DNA from: Bog-473 sp963763575
Lineage (GTDB): Bacteria > Actinomycetota > Acidimicrobiia > Acidimicrobiales > RAAP-2
Direction of reading: 5' to 3'
Assembly (NCBI GenBank): GCA_963763575.1
Contig: CAVXPD010000003.1
Location: 124,001 to 188,000, forward strand
DNA: 64,000 nt
The notes beneath the pieces were generated by a model. The model had not been told where the DNA came from. It ran no database searches and was given only the letters and a program-made list of their open reading frames with translations. Both the position numbers and the translations under genes were made by a program. Within the stretch, counting starts at the first letter, position 1. Every line of letters starts with the position of its first letter. Shown here in pieces: positions 7,569-16,597 of the stretch.

Positions 7569-8924
7569 TCAGGCGGCGCCGAGGGCCCGGGCGGGGTCGA
7601 GCGTCAGTTGACCCGTGTTCGAGTCGAGGTCGAACAGCTCGCCATAACGGCCCCAGTCGACCGCGATCCGCATCTGCTCGTGGGCCTCGTCCTCCGAGAA
7701 GCCGCGGCGCAGAAGGTCGAGGAAGAAGTTCTCGCCGATGTTGCCGTCCTTGGTCGCCTCGAGTGCCTTCATGATGGCGCGCACCAGGGGTGCCCGCTCG
7801 CGGGCGCGGCGGGCGAAGATCTCCTTCGACTCGAGGATGTCCGCCGCCACGAACACCTTGCCGTCGTCGGTGATCTGGAGGTCGGCGTCGTCCACCACCG
7901 CCAGCCCCAGCAGTTGGGCTGCGTCGACCAGCGGCAGCAGGTCGTCGACCTCGAAGGTGAGCTCGCTCGCCAGGTCCGGGAGGTCCTCGCGGCCGCCGTG
8001 GGCCTCCAGGATCTCGAGGAGGCCCGACATCCCTCCGACGGTGGCCTCCGGCAGGGGCGTGTCGGTCGGCGATCCCTCACCGGGGGAGGCCACCGTCCAC
8101 ACGTGCGCCGGCGCCCGGCTGTCGCCGCCGGTCATGAACACGTAGATCTCGTCGACCAGCGCACCGAAGTTCGGGTCGTGGCGGTCGCGCGGCTGCGCGA
8201 ACAGGCACGGGATCTCGGCGCGGATGCGGCCCGGATTCGCCCCCAGCACGAAGATGCGGTCCGCGAGAAGCACTGCCTCCTCGATGTTGTGGGTCACGAT
8301 CAGCATCGCTCTCGTGGGGAAGTCGTCTTGATTCCAGAGGCGGAGCAGCTCGGCGCGCAGGTTTTGCGCCGTCAGCACGTCGAGCGCCGAGAACGGCTCG
8401 TCCATCAGGAGCGCGTCGGGCTCGACGACCAGGGCGCGGGCGAAGCCCACCCGCTGGCGCATGCCGCCCGAGAGCTCCTTCGGATAGGCCGACTCGAAGC
8501 CGTCCAGCCCGATGATGTCGATCGCCCGCTCGGCACGGATGCGTCGCTCCTTCTGCTCGACGCCGAGCGCCTCGAGCCCGATCTCCACGTTCTGCCGCAC
8601 CGTGAGCCAGGGCAGCAGGGCGAAGCTCTGGAAGACCATGGCCACGCCGGGGTTGGCGCCATCGAGGACCGTGCCCCGGTAGAGAATCTCGCCCGAGGTC
8701 GGCGCGATCAATCCGGCGATGCAACGCAGCAGCGTGCTCTTGCCCGAGCCCGACCGGCCCAACAGCGCGATGATCTCCCCCCGCCGCAACGTCAGCGAGA
8801 TGTCGTCGAGGACGGGCAGAGGGCTGCCGTCGGGCGAGGTGAACGTCTTGTAGACGTGCGAGACCTCGATGATGGTTTCCTGCTTCTCGGTGCCCCAAGC
8901 GCTCTTGGCGGTCTCGGCCTTCAT
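7569..8924 (-). CDS. NitT/TauT-type ABC transporter ATPase with C-terminal AAA-associated domain
   Basis: 451-aa cytoplasmic ATPase. The nucleotide-binding domain (about 15-270) shows Walker A LLGRSGSGKSTLL, signature LSGGMRQRVGFARAL, Walker B ALLMDEPFSALD and the switch His in LIVTHNIEEAV. This is the nitrate/sulfonate/taurine class. The C-terminal 150 residues (LLEILEAHGGREDLPDLASEL onward) match the AAA-associated domain found on some NitT-like ATPases and thought to be regulatory. It lies downstream of the fused permease on the same strand with a 62-bp gap, so they form one transport unit. No periplasmic binding protein gene is in the window; substrate unknown. Confidence 0.9.
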   Translation of the reverse strand: MKAETAKSAWGTEKQETIIEVSHVYKTFTSPDGSPLPVLDDISLTLRRGEIIALLGRSGSGKSTLLRCIAGLIAPTSGEILYRGTVLDGANPGVAMVFQSFALLPWLTVRQNVEIGLEALGVEQKERRIRAERAIDIIGLDGFESAYPKELSGGMRQRVGFARALVVEPDALLMDEPFSALDVLTAQNLRAELLRLWNQDDFPTRAMLIVTHNIEEAVLLADRIFVLGANPGRIRAEIPCLFAQPRDRHDPNFGALVDEIYVFMTGGDSRAPAHVWTVASPGEGSPTDTPLPEATVGGMSGLLEILEAHGGREDLPDLASELTFEVDDLLPLVDAAQLLGLAVVDDADLQITDDGKVFVAADILESKEIFARRARERAPLVRAIMKALEATKDGNIGENFFLDLLRRGFSEDEAHEQMRIAVDWGRYGELFDLDSNTGQLTLDPARALGAA

Positions 8925-8986
8925 CGCGGCTCACTCTGCAACGAATCGGCGGCCCCGGTCAATGCCGCCGGCCGGTGTGGGCGTCC

Positions 8987-10741
8987 TCACAGCGTGAACC
9001 TGGCCTCGGCCATCCGGTACAGGCGCCGCCAGAACAGACGGTTCACCGTGACCACCAACGCGCTCATCACGATGCCCCCGGCGATGAGCAGCGCGAATCT
9101 CCCGTTGGCGGACGCAGTCGAGATGTAGTTGCCCAGCCCGTAGGCGTTGAGCGTCTGGCGGTGCCACGCCACGAGTTCCGCCACGATGGATGCGTTCCAG
9201 GCGCCGCCCGCTGCGGTGACGCCGCCCGTCACGTAGGCCGGGAAGACGGCCGGCAGGATCACCTGGCGCCAGCGCTGGCGGCGGGTGAGGCGCATCACGG
9301 ACATCATCTCGACCATGTCGTTCGGGATGGCGCTGGCACCCGCGATCACGTTGAAGAGGATGTACCACTGGGCGCCGAGCGCCATGAGCAGGATGGCCCC
9401 GATGTCGAGCGGGATGCTCAGATCGATGAAGGCCACCGTGACGAAGGGGAAGAGAAGGATGGCCGGGAAGCTGGCGAGGACTTGGACGACCGGCTGGGCG
9501 TACCGTGACAACTTCGGGTCCATGCCGATCTTCACGCCGATCGGCACCCAGATCACCGTCGAGACCGCGACCACCACCGCCACCCGTCCGAACGTGGCGA
9601 GGCCCATTCCCACGATGCCGGGGAACCGCGAGAAACCGAGGTGCGCGTTGAAATACACCACGAGGTCGATCACCACGAAGGCCCCGACGGCGACGATGAC
9701 GCCCCAGAAGATGAAGTCGCCCCAGCGCCGCTTGCGTGCGTCCTCGTGCAGGGGGTGCTCCGCCAGGCCTAAGGGCCGGGTGATCTGGTCGAGGAGGCGC
9801 CCGACCGGCCGCGTCACGACCCCCAACGCGTGGGGAATCGACGAGCGCCGCAACAGGTCGAGCACGATGCTCTTGGGCTTCTCCGTCGCCTCCGAGGTCT
9901 CGAGGCGGAAGCGGTCCGACCACGCCACCAGGGGCCGGAACACGAAGAAGTTCGTCCCCACGACGAGGATGATCATGACCACGATGGCGATGACGACCTC
10001 GGTGTAGGACCCCTGAGACACCGCAGCGGCCATGTAGCTGCCGATGCCGGGCAGGCTCTCGGTGATCCCCTTGCCGTGGACGAAAACGGTGACGGCCTCG
10101 GACGCGGTGAGGAAGAACCACCCCCCTCCCATCGACATCATCATGTTCCAGACCAGGCCGATCATGGAGCTGGGGACGTCGAGCTTCCAGAAGCGCTGCC
10201 ACTTGGTGAGGCGGTACAAGCGGGCCGCCTCGTCGAGCTCGGTGGGCTGACTGATGAGCGAGTGGTAGAAGCTGAAGGTCATGTTCCAAGCCTGGGACGT
10301 GACGATGACGAAGATCGACGCCAGCTCGAGACCGAGAAGGTTGTTCGGAAAGAGCCGGAAGAACAACGTCAGCGCCAGAGGCAGGAACACCAGGATCGGG
10401 ATCGACTGCAGCACGTCGAGGATGGGGACGAGGACCTTCTCGGCCCGGCGCAGGCGCGCCGCGGCCGTCCCGTAGACGAACGTGAACACCGTCGAGATGA
10501 ACAGCGCAATGAACATCCTCAGCAAAGAGCGCGCCGCGTAGTAGGGCACGTTGGAGATGTCCGTATTCAGCTTGACGAATGTCCGGCCCGGCGCGTAGTT
10601 GACGGCCATGGCCTGCCCGAGCTTGACCACGACGTAGAGGACAGAAACGATGCCGACAGCCAGCAACAGGTCGTAGACGTTGAGCCGGCGGCCTCGCAGC
10701 ACCTCGCGGACCGGCAGGCCGCGGCGCGTGGGACCAGGCAT
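8987..10741 (-). CDS. ABC transporter permease with two fused transmembrane domains
   Basis: 584-aa membrane protein with two BPD_transp_1 domains in one chain (about 20-290 and 320-575), each with five to six spans. Each half has an EAA-like loop that would dock on the ATPase: ELDEAARLYRLTKWQRFWKL in the first half and MMSVMRLTRRQRWRQVI in the second. Such fused permeases occur with NitT/TauT-like ATPases carrying a C-terminal extension, which is exactly the gene downstream. Start at ATG 10741 (MPGPTRRGL). Only a binding protein is missing from the set. Confidence 0.88.
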   Translation of the reverse strand: MPGPTRRGLPVREVLRGRRLNVYDLLLAVGIVSVLYVVVKLGQAMAVNYAPGRTFVKLNTDISNVPYYAARSLLRMFIALFISTVFTFVYGTAAARLRRAEKVLVPILDVLQSIPILVFLPLALTLFFRLFPNNLLGLELASIFVIVTSQAWNMTFSFYHSLISQPTELDEAARLYRLTKWQRFWKLDVPSSMIGLVWNMMMSMGGGWFFLTASEAVTVFVHGKGITESLPGIGSYMAAAVSQGSYTEVVIAIVVMIILVVGTNFFVFRPLVAWSDRFRLETSEATEKPKSIVLDLLRRSSIPHALGVVTRPVGRLLDQITRPLGLAEHPLHEDARKRRWGDFIFWGVIVAVGAFVVIDLVVYFNAHLGFSRFPGIVGMGLATFGRVAVVVAVSTVIWVPIGVKIGMDPKLSRYAQPVVQVLASFPAILLFPFVTVAFIDLSIPLDIGAILLMALGAQWYILFNVIAGASAIPNDMVEMMSVMRLTRRQRWRQVILPAVFPAYVTGGVTAAGGAWNASIVAELVAWHRQTLNAYGLGNYISTASANGRFALLIAGGIVMSALVVTVNRLFWRRLYRMAEARFTL

Positions 10742-10903
10742 CAGGGCACTCTCGCGGCATCACCACCCCGTGGCGCGCCCCACCGTCGTCTTCGCAGGTT
10801 GTGGCTCACGTCGTGCTCCCACGGGTCGCCCGGGCGGGGACGACCCAATGTAGGGGACGACTCACCATCAGCGCAGCTGTCCGGCGCGCGGCGGGCGCCG
10901 GCG

Positions 10904-11779
10904 TTAACGCAGGTGCTCCGCGAAGACCTTGCTCCAGGGCCGCACCAGGGCCCGCAGTTCGGCGCACCCCGCCTCGCCCAACGTGTCGTAGGGCGCCGCG
11001 GCCAGGGCGTCGGTGCCATCTTCGATCTCGCGGCGGCGCGCCGCGCCCCACGCGGTGAATCGCAGGGCGTCCCCCGGCTCGAGCAAGCCGCGCCCGCGCA
11101 GGGCGTCGACGGCGGCACCCCACGCCTCGTCGGGCCAGCCTCGGGTCGCCTGCAGCACGCGGGCCGAGACGTCGGCCGCCGCCGCGTGCGTGACGAGCGC
11201 CTCCAACCCCGACAGGCCGTGGGTGACGAGGAGGGCGACGTGGCCGTCGCCGCGGAACTCGCGCAGGATGGACTGGGCCTGCCAGAGCACCAGGTGGGGC
11301 TCGTCCGGCCACGCCAATTGGCCGTGGGCCGCCGCCAGCGGACGTCCCTCCGTGTGGCGCGCGGCCTCCTCGGCCACCGGGCGGGCCAGGGCGGCCGCGC
11401 GCGCCATGTCGGCCGACTCGACCGCGGCGTCGCCGAGCAGCCGGCGGCACGCGCGGTCCACCGCCCGGAGCCGGGCCACGATCATCTGGGCCGGCGTCGC
11501 GGTCTGCCACGCCTCCGGGATGGCGGCGTGGACCAAGGCGGGATTGAAGTTGAAGAACGTCGAGACGACGACGTCCGCCCGCACGGCGCCCATCGGGGCG
11601 GCCCGCGAGGCGAAGTACCCCGCCGTCCCGGTGATGCCGAGGCGCCCGTACTCCTCCGCCGCCTCGGGCACGAAGTAGATCATCCCGTGGAGTGGTTCGA
11701 GCGTCCGCCACGTCTTGCGAGCGCGCAGCGTCCGGTCACTCACCGGGCCTTCGTCACTCACCGGGCCTTCGTCACTCAC
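10904..11779 (-). CDS. SCO6745-family protein
   Basis: 291-aa soluble protein of the actinobacterial SCO6745 family, seen in LEPLHGMIYFVPEAAEEY, YFASRAAPMGAV and FFNFNPALVHAAIPEAW; the C-terminal part (LRGRGLLEPGDALRFTAWGA) resembles a winged helix. The family's biochemical role is unsettled. The start region is a perfect 18-bp duplication (11744-11779) plus a half copy, each beginning with GTG, so the protein opens MSDEGPVSDEGPVSDRT; any of three GTG codons could initiate. The first is favoured by GGAG upstream. It follows the inositol-phosphatase gene by 15 bp, so they are likely co-transcribed. Confidence 0.8.
   Translation of the reverse strand: MSDEGPVSDEGPVSDRTLRARKTWRTLEPLHGMIYFVPEAAEEYGRLGITGTAGYFASRAAPMGAVRADVVVSTFFNFNPALVHAAIPEAWQTATPAQMIVARLRAVDRACRRLLGDAAVESADMARAAALARPVAEEAARHTEGRPLAAAHGQLAWPDEPHLVLWQAQSILREFRGDGHVALLVTHGLSGLEALVTHAAAADVSARVLQATRGWPDEAWGAAVDALRGRGLLEPGDALRFTAWGAARRREIEDGTDALAAAPYDTLGEAGCAELRALVRPWSKVFAEHLR
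11735..11779 (-). repeat. 18-bp tandem repeat carrying repeated GTG start codons
   Basis: Two and a half copies of an 18-bp unit (11762-11779, 11744-11761, 11735-11743), each starting GTGAGTGAC on the minus strand. Copy-number change would add or remove six residues without changing frame. Confidence 0.85.
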
Positions 11780-11794
11780 GGTGTCTCCGCAGAG

Positions 11795-12535
11795 TCATAG
11801 GGTCTCCTCTTCGCCCAGCCGGTCGGCCAGCGCATCGGTGGCGGCCACGACGAGCCGGCGCGGCTCGGCGTCCCGCACGACGAGGTCGCGGCGATCGCGC
11901 TCGCGCGGCACGGCCCCCGCCTCGAGGCAGACGAGCAGCCCGGCCAGGTAGTCCCAGGCATAGAGGGTGCTCCGCCCCGCGGTGAGGTAAGCGTCGAGCA
12001 CGCCCTCGGCCACCGCGCAGCATTCGAGCGACGCCGCCCCGAGAGCCCGGAACTGGGCCCAGCCCGGATAGCGGCCCGGGAACCCCGAGATCCCCACCAC
12101 GGCGCGGCCGAGGTCCGTACACCCCGACGGTGCGATCGGCCGGCCGTCGCGCTCGGCGCCCCCGCCGCGCACCGCGGCGTAGCGCGCACCGGTCGCCAGG
12201 TTCACGACGAGGCCCACCAACGGGCCCTCGGCGTCGAGCACGCAGATGCTCGTCGCGTAGAACGGCACCCCCCGGTGGGCGTTCGTCGACCCGTCGACCG
12301 GATCGATGACCGCGAGCAACCCCGCCGGCCCTTCGCCCGTCACGCCCGACTCCTCGGAGAGCACCGCCAGGCCGGCGCCGTGCAGCACCGGCAGCGCCGC
12401 GCCGTCGGCCGCCAGGTCGAGGCGGTACTGCCCCGGTTTGGTGCCCGCGGGTCCCCAGTCCTCGAGGTGGTCGAGCGCGTCCCGGACCGACGCGACGGCG
12501 TCGTCGAGCACCGCCAGGACGCGATCGGGTTCCAC
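11795..12535 (-). CDS. inositol monophosphatase family phosphatase
   Basis: 246-aa Mg-dependent phosphatase of the IMPase/FBPase/CysQ superfamily. Metal-site motifs seen: Glu in VLSEESG, the signature AVIDPVDGSTNAHRG (two Asp) and the C-terminal Asp in YAWDYLAGLLVCLEAGA. Length fits the family. The true substrate (inositol phosphate, histidinol phosphate, PAP) cannot be told. The GTG start lies 9 nt after ACCCTA read as TAGGGT on the minus strand, close to leaderless spacing. The neighbour 12617 is divergent. It likely leads an operon with the SCO6745-family gene. Confidence 0.88.
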   Translation of the reverse strand: MEPDRVLAVLDDAVASVRDALDHLEDWGPAGTKPGQYRLDLAADGAALPVLHGAGLAVLSEESGVTGEGPAGLLAVIDPVDGSTNAHRGVPFYATSICVLDAEGPLVGLVVNLATGARYAAVRGGGAERDGRPIAPSGCTDLGRAVVGISGFPGRYPGWAQFRALGAASLECCAVAEGVLDAYLTAGRSTLYAWDYLAGLLVCLEAGAVPRERDRRDLVVRDAEPRRLVVAATDALADRLGEEETL

Positions 12536-12616
12536 GGGTGAGGGACCCTACCGCTCGTCACCGGCCGGCCCGCGCTGAGCGGGGGGCCCGCCGTTTGGCC
12601 CTAGGCTCCTGCCGTT

Positions 12617-13174
12617 GTGGCTGCCATCGACGTCGCCGGCTACGTGGCCGACCTGAAGGACCACTCCGTCGACCACGGATTCCACGTCCACGACGAGCGG
12701 CACTTCGTCGAGACGTACTCGTTGCGCCAGGTGTGGGAGGTCGATCTGCACCCCGAGGAGGGATGCGGCGGCCCGCTCGACCTGCATCTCGCCCTCGACG
12801 TCGACCCCCGTGTACTGCTCTCCTTCGAGGACGCGGTCGTGCTTCTGGCCGACGACGAGGAGCCGCCCGACGAGTTCCACTTCCCGCTGACGTTCACTTG
12901 GGCGCTGCCCCCGTTGCCGAGCGGCCCCGACTTGCTGCGCCTCGCGATCGACCTCGCCGGGGTCGGGGGGATCGAGCTGCCGCTCGAGGTCTCCGCCATC
13001 GACTCCTTCGCCAACGCCACCGACGGCTCCGAGCGGCGCCTCAGCATCGTGGCCAGGCACCCGGTGTCGCTGGCCCGGGTGCTCAGCGGGGAGGAACTGC
13101 TCTGCGACGTCTTCGACCGCGCCCTCGCCGTCAGCCGGTTTCTGCTCGAGTCCGCCGAGGGCTGGCTCGCCTGA
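12617..13174 (+). CDS. conserved acidic hypothetical protein
   Basis: 185-aa soluble, acidic protein with no recognised domain. It contains HGFHVHDERHFVETYSLRQ near the N-terminus and predicted beta strands rich in Asp/Glu/Leu (LDLHLALDVDPRVLLSFED). No signal peptide or membrane span. The GTG start follows TAGGCT by 9 nt, suggesting a very short or absent leader. The lipoprotein gene starts one base after its stop, so the two are expressed together. Confidence 0.7.
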   Translation: MAAIDVAGYVADLKDHSVDHGFHVHDERHFVETYSLRQVWEVDLHPEEGCGGPLDLHLALDVDPRVLLSFEDAVVLLADDEEPPDEFHFPLTFTWALPPLPSGPDLLRLAIDLAGVGGIELPLEVSAIDSFANATDGSERRLSIVARHPVSLARVLSGEELLCDVFDRALAVSRFLLESAEGWLA

Positions 13175-13175
13175 C

Positions 13176-13697
13176 GTGGCGCGGGGCCGCCGCCGCGGAA
13201 CACGGGTCCTGGCGATGGCGGTGATCGTCGCCGGCGGGGCGCTTTCGCTGAGCGCGTGCTCGTCGGGGGGCGGGCAGGCCCTGGCCCAACAGGCCTGCGT
13301 CCACGTGCACCGGTCCGTCGCCGACTGGGAGCGATCCCTCAAGACGGGCATGCCCGCCGGCACCATCGCCCTCCTGCAGAAGCACGCTGACCAGGAGTTG
13401 CGCACGGCGCTCCCCCTGGCCGCCGCCGCTAATTCCGATGACGGCTCGTGGAACTCGCTCATGACGACCATCTCCGAGATCGCCACGGTGGACGAAGGGC
13501 ATCTCGTCCCCGCCCTCGAGGCCCAGTGCGTCGTCGCCGACAGCAATCAGAACGCGAACCCGCAGGCGCCCACCGGCGCCGGCGGGGCCGGGAACAGCGG
13601 GGCGGGGAAGAGCGGGGCAGGCGGGGGCAGCGGCAGCGGCAGCGCTACGACCACAGTCCCTCAGAACGTCAACCCCAGCCCGGCGTCACCCGGCTGA
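13176..13697 (+). CDS. putative lipoprotein
   Basis: 173-aa exported lipoprotein. A basic N-terminus (ARGRRRGTR), a hydrophobic stretch (VLAMAVIVAGGALSLSAC) and a lipobox LSAC give Cys at about residue 28 as the lipidation site. The mature part is helical (SVADWERSLKTGMPAGTIALL) and ends in a Gly/Ser/Ala-rich low-complexity tail with SGAGKSGAGGGSGSGSAT. Function unknown. It is coupled to the preceding gene and overlaps the convergent acyltransferase gene by 12 bp. Confidence 0.75.
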   Translation: MARGRRRGTRVLAMAVIVAGGALSLSACSSGGGQALAQQACVHVHRSVADWERSLKTGMPAGTIALLQKHADQELRTALPLAAAANSDDGSWNSLMTTISEIATVDEGHLVPALEAQCVVADSNQNANPQAPTGAGGAGNSGAGKSGAGGGSGSGSATTTVPQNVNPSPASPG

Positions 13698-15773
13698 GCC
13701 CGAGCCCGCCACACCGGCCGTCTTGGCGGCGGTCGTGCCGCCGCTGCTCGCCACCTGCGCCCGCCCGGCCGCCACGATCGGCGGCATGAGCACCGGGGCG
13801 AGCAATTGGCCGCCGGCGATCGTGAAGTGGACGCCGTCGGCGCGCCGCACCGCGACGCCGTCGATGGTGGTGGTGAACGTGCCGCCCGGGCACGCCGCGT
13901 TGAACAGGTCGACCACCGAGTCCGTCTGTGGGTGCGCCGCCGCCACCTCGCGGACCAGCCGGTTGTAGACGGCGAGGCGCGCCGCGCTGTCCTCGGGCCA
14001 GGGCGCCCCGTCGGGCTGCTCGCCCTCGTCGGTGCACGGCGCCGTGAGGAACACCATGCGCGACCCCGTCGACGTGACGAGGTGCGACGCCATCTCGAGC
14101 TGCGCCTTGACGTAGGCGGCGAACTCCGGGTTCAAGATGTTCGTCCACCGGCCACGGTACTCGCGGTTGACCACCTCCCAGCGGCCGGCCAGCAGCACCG
14201 CCACGTTCGGGTGCACTTGGTTCATGGCGGATAGCCATTGGTCGGGCCACGGCTGGTCGGCGGCCGGCTCGCTCGGGCTGAAGGGAGACCCGTTGCAGGC
14301 CGCCGGCGTGGTGTCGATCGAACCCAGCAGCTCCAACTCGGGGCCGTCCACGACGCCGCAGCCGAGGATCCCCTTGTCGGAGAGCACGTAGCCGTACTTC
14401 GACTGTTCGGTCTGGAGCCCGAGCCCCAGCCCCAAGGTCAGGGCGATCGAGTCGCCGAAGAGCAACACGCGCACCGGCGGGGTCCCGGGTGCCGTCGTCG
14501 TCGTGCTCGCTGACTGCGGCAGGGTCGGGAGAGCGGTGCTGGCCACCGCCGTCGTCCCGGTGGTGGCGGCGATCACCGCCGCCAGCACGACGCCAACGCC
14601 GGCCGGGACGACCAGCCAGGCCCGCCACTGGCTGACGAAGGTGCCCATGCGGATGGGGCGCTCGACCAAGTGGAACGAGACGACGGCCACGGCGAACGTT
14701 ACGGCGACGCGCACCGCGAACAGCTCGTAGCCCATGAGGCCGGTGCGCGCGTGGTCGAGCCAGATGAAGATCGGCCAGTGCCAGATGTAGAGGCCGTAGG
14801 AGATCCGCCCGACGTAGCGCACGGGCGTCACGGCCAGCACCAGCGGCACGACGCTGCGCGGCGCCGCCACAATGGACAGGATCACGGCGCCCACGCAGAG
14901 GCCGATCAGGAAGAAGCCGCCGTTATAGGGGAACGACGAGGTCGATGTGGTCAGCACCCAGATCACCACGGCGCCGGCCGCGCCGGCGATCCCGAGCAGC
15001 CCACAGGCGGCCAGCCCGACGTTGTGGACTGGGCGCCACAGCTCGCCCTTGGCCAGCCGGCCCTCCTCGTGGCTGCGCTGCGCCAGCAGCACCAGCCCGA
15101 CGGCGAGGGCGCAACCGATGAAGAGGCACTGCGAGCGGGTATCGGTGCCGAGGTAGGCCCGGTTCGTGTTGAGGCCGCCGTCGTAGACGACGTACATCCA
15201 CACGGCCGAGCCGATCGCAGCGGCGACGCAGAGCGCGAAGAGCGCCCGAAGACTCTTGGTGAAGTGCATCACGCCGAGCACCACGAGCGGCCAGATCACG
15301 TAGAACTGCTCTTCGACCGCCAGCGACCACGTGTGGAGCAGCGGGGACGAGGCCGCCGCCTCGTTGAAGTAATTCGAGTTGACGAGGATGAAGTGCCAAT
15401 TGCTGACGTAGAGCAACGTCGACAGCGCATCGAGGCGGAGCGCCCCGTAGGTGCCCCTGGGCACGATCACCGAGGCGAAGAACGCGACGAAGAGCAGCAT
15501 CATGAACAGAGCCGGCAGGAGGCGCCGCGCCCGGCGGGCCCAGAAGGCGCCGAGCTTGATGGTCAGGGTCTGGCGCCACTCCCCGATCAGCAGCGATGTG
15601 ATGAGGAACCCCGAGAGGACGAAGAAGGCGTCGACGCCCATGAACCCGCCGGCCATGTGGGGGATGCCGCCGTGGAACATCATCACGGCCACGACGGCGC
15701 AGGCGCGCACTCCGTCGAGCGCCGGCAGGTAGGCAAGACGAGTGTGCGAGACCGCGCTCTCGTCGTCCTGCAT
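13686..15773 (-). CDS. acyltransferase 3 with C-terminal SGNH hydrolase domain (OatA-like)
   Basis: 695-aa integral membrane O-acyltransferase. The N-terminal 400 residues carry about ten to eleven spans, with the family opening YLPALDGVRACAVVAVMMFH and GFMGVDAFFVLSGFLITSLL, whose His and Arg are catalytic in the family. A linker leads to a periplasmic SGNH domain with Ser in LLFGDSIALTLGLGL and the Asp-x-x-His pair in DGVHFT. This architecture acetylates peptidoglycan, polysaccharide or glycolipid at the cell surface; the acceptor is not visible. Transcribed opposite to the lipoprotein and divergent from the CHAP protein, both surface genes. Confidence 0.9.
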   Translation of the reverse strand: MQDDESAVSHTRLAYLPALDGVRACAVVAVMMFHGGIPHMAGGFMGVDAFFVLSGFLITSLLIGEWRQTLTIKLGAFWARRARRLLPALFMMLLFVAFFASVIVPRGTYGALRLDALSTLLYVSNWHFILVNSNYFNEAAASSPLLHTWSLAVEEQFYVIWPLVVLGVMHFTKSLRALFALCVAAAIGSAVWMYVVYDGGLNTNRAYLGTDTRSQCLFIGCALAVGLVLLAQRSHEEGRLAKGELWRPVHNVGLAACGLLGIAGAAGAVVIWVLTTSTSSFPYNGGFFLIGLCVGAVILSIVAAPRSVVPLVLAVTPVRYVGRISYGLYIWHWPIFIWLDHARTGLMGYELFAVRVAVTFAVAVVSFHLVERPIRMGTFVSQWRAWLVVPAGVGVVLAAVIAATTGTTAVASTALPTLPQSASTTTTAPGTPPVRVLLFGDSIALTLGLGLGLQTEQSKYGYVLSDKGILGCGVVDGPELELLGSIDTTPAACNGSPFSPSEPAADQPWPDQWLSAMNQVHPNVAVLLAGRWEVVNREYRGRWTNILNPEFAAYVKAQLEMASHLVTSTGSRMVFLTAPCTDEGEQPDGAPWPEDSAARLAVYNRLVREVAAAHPQTDSVVDLFNAACPGGTFTTTIDGVAVRRADGVHFTIAGGQLLAPVLMPPIVAAGRAQVASSGGTTAAKTAGVAGSGSAG

Positions 15774-15889
15774 CCGTCCCTGCCCTCCCGGTTGGTAGTG
15801 GGCGCCGTCCGGGCTGCCCGGGTTGAGCCATTCTCGCAGACCCGGCGTGCCACCAACCTGCGCTGACGGCTCACTACTCTGAATCCTCC

Positions 15890-16597
15890 TTGAGCCCGAC
15901 CCGACCGGTGGCCGCTCCCCCGCGGCAGTACAAACCTGCGGTGCGGTGGGGCCGCGTCGTCACGTTCGTCCTGGTGGTCGCGTTGATCGGCACGGGAGCC
16001 GCGTACGCCGTCCACCGACTCGGTGACGGTCCCCCGCTGAGCCCGCTGCGGACGAGCATCGTCACCATCGCCCAAGGCCAGGTCGGCTACACCACCGACC
16101 CCTCCGACACCTATTGCAACAAGTTCAGCGCCTACTGGTACGCCGGCGTCGACGACTGCGGCAACGGGAACCTCGACGAGGAGTGGTGCGCCGACTTCGC
16201 CGCCTGGGTCTGGAAACAGGCGGGCGCGCTGGTGGACTACCAGTTGGCGCCGAGCTACCTGAACGGCAACTCGGCCAGCTTCTACCTGTGGGGGATGAAC
16301 CACGGCACGTGGCATCCCGCCGGCTCGGGCTACACGCCGCAGCCGGGCGACGTCGCCGTTTACGGGCTCGACCCCAACGCCGTCACCGCCACGCACGTCG
16401 CCATCGTCACGGCGAACACCGGCAACCCCGCCGCACCGGACGTGATCAACGGTGACGGGGACCGCACCGGTTACAGCGTGGTCGAGGTCGGCAACCGCCA
16501 GGCGGACGCCGACACCAAGGGTCGCGGAGCGCCGCTTTCGGGCTACGTCTCGCCGTCCTCGCCGTCGGGCGCGCCGGGGCCCTCCTCCTCGTCGTGA
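15890..16597 (+). CDS. membrane-anchored CHAP-domain protein (putative peptidoglycan hydrolase)
   Basis: 235-aa protein with one N-terminal span (VVTFVLVVALIGTGAAYAV) and a CHAP-type papain-like domain: nucleophile Cys in EEWCADFAAWVW, His in TATHVAIV and a polar residue in VINGDG. CHAP domains cleave peptide bonds or amides in peptidoglycan. A Ser/Pro tail ends the chain. Start uncertain: TTG 15890, or GTG 15908 or 15941, all in frame before the span; TACTCT at 15875-15880 looks like a -10 box. The 3' end overlaps the convergent MFS gene by 55 bp. Confidence 0.8.
   Translation: MSPTRPVAAPPRQYKPAVRWGRVVTFVLVVALIGTGAAYAVHRLGDGPPLSPLRTSIVTIAQGQVGYTTDPSDTYCNKFSAYWYAGVDDCGNGNLDEEWCADFAAWVWKQAGALVDYQLAPSYLNGNSASFYLWGMNHGTWHPAGSGYTPQPGDVAVYGLDPNAVTATHVAIVTANTGNPAAPDVINGDGDRTGYSVVEVGNRQADADTKGRGAPLSGYVSPSSPSGAPGPSSSS

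Noticed and set aside
7509..9128. Plus-strand frame of 539 codons
   Set aside because: Antisense of the ABC ATPase and part of the permease; no domain.
9830..11800. Long plus-strand frame of 656 codons
   Set aside because: It lies over the transporter and SCO6745-family genes on the other strand, with His/Arg/Glu-rich composition typical of a high-GC antisense shadow.
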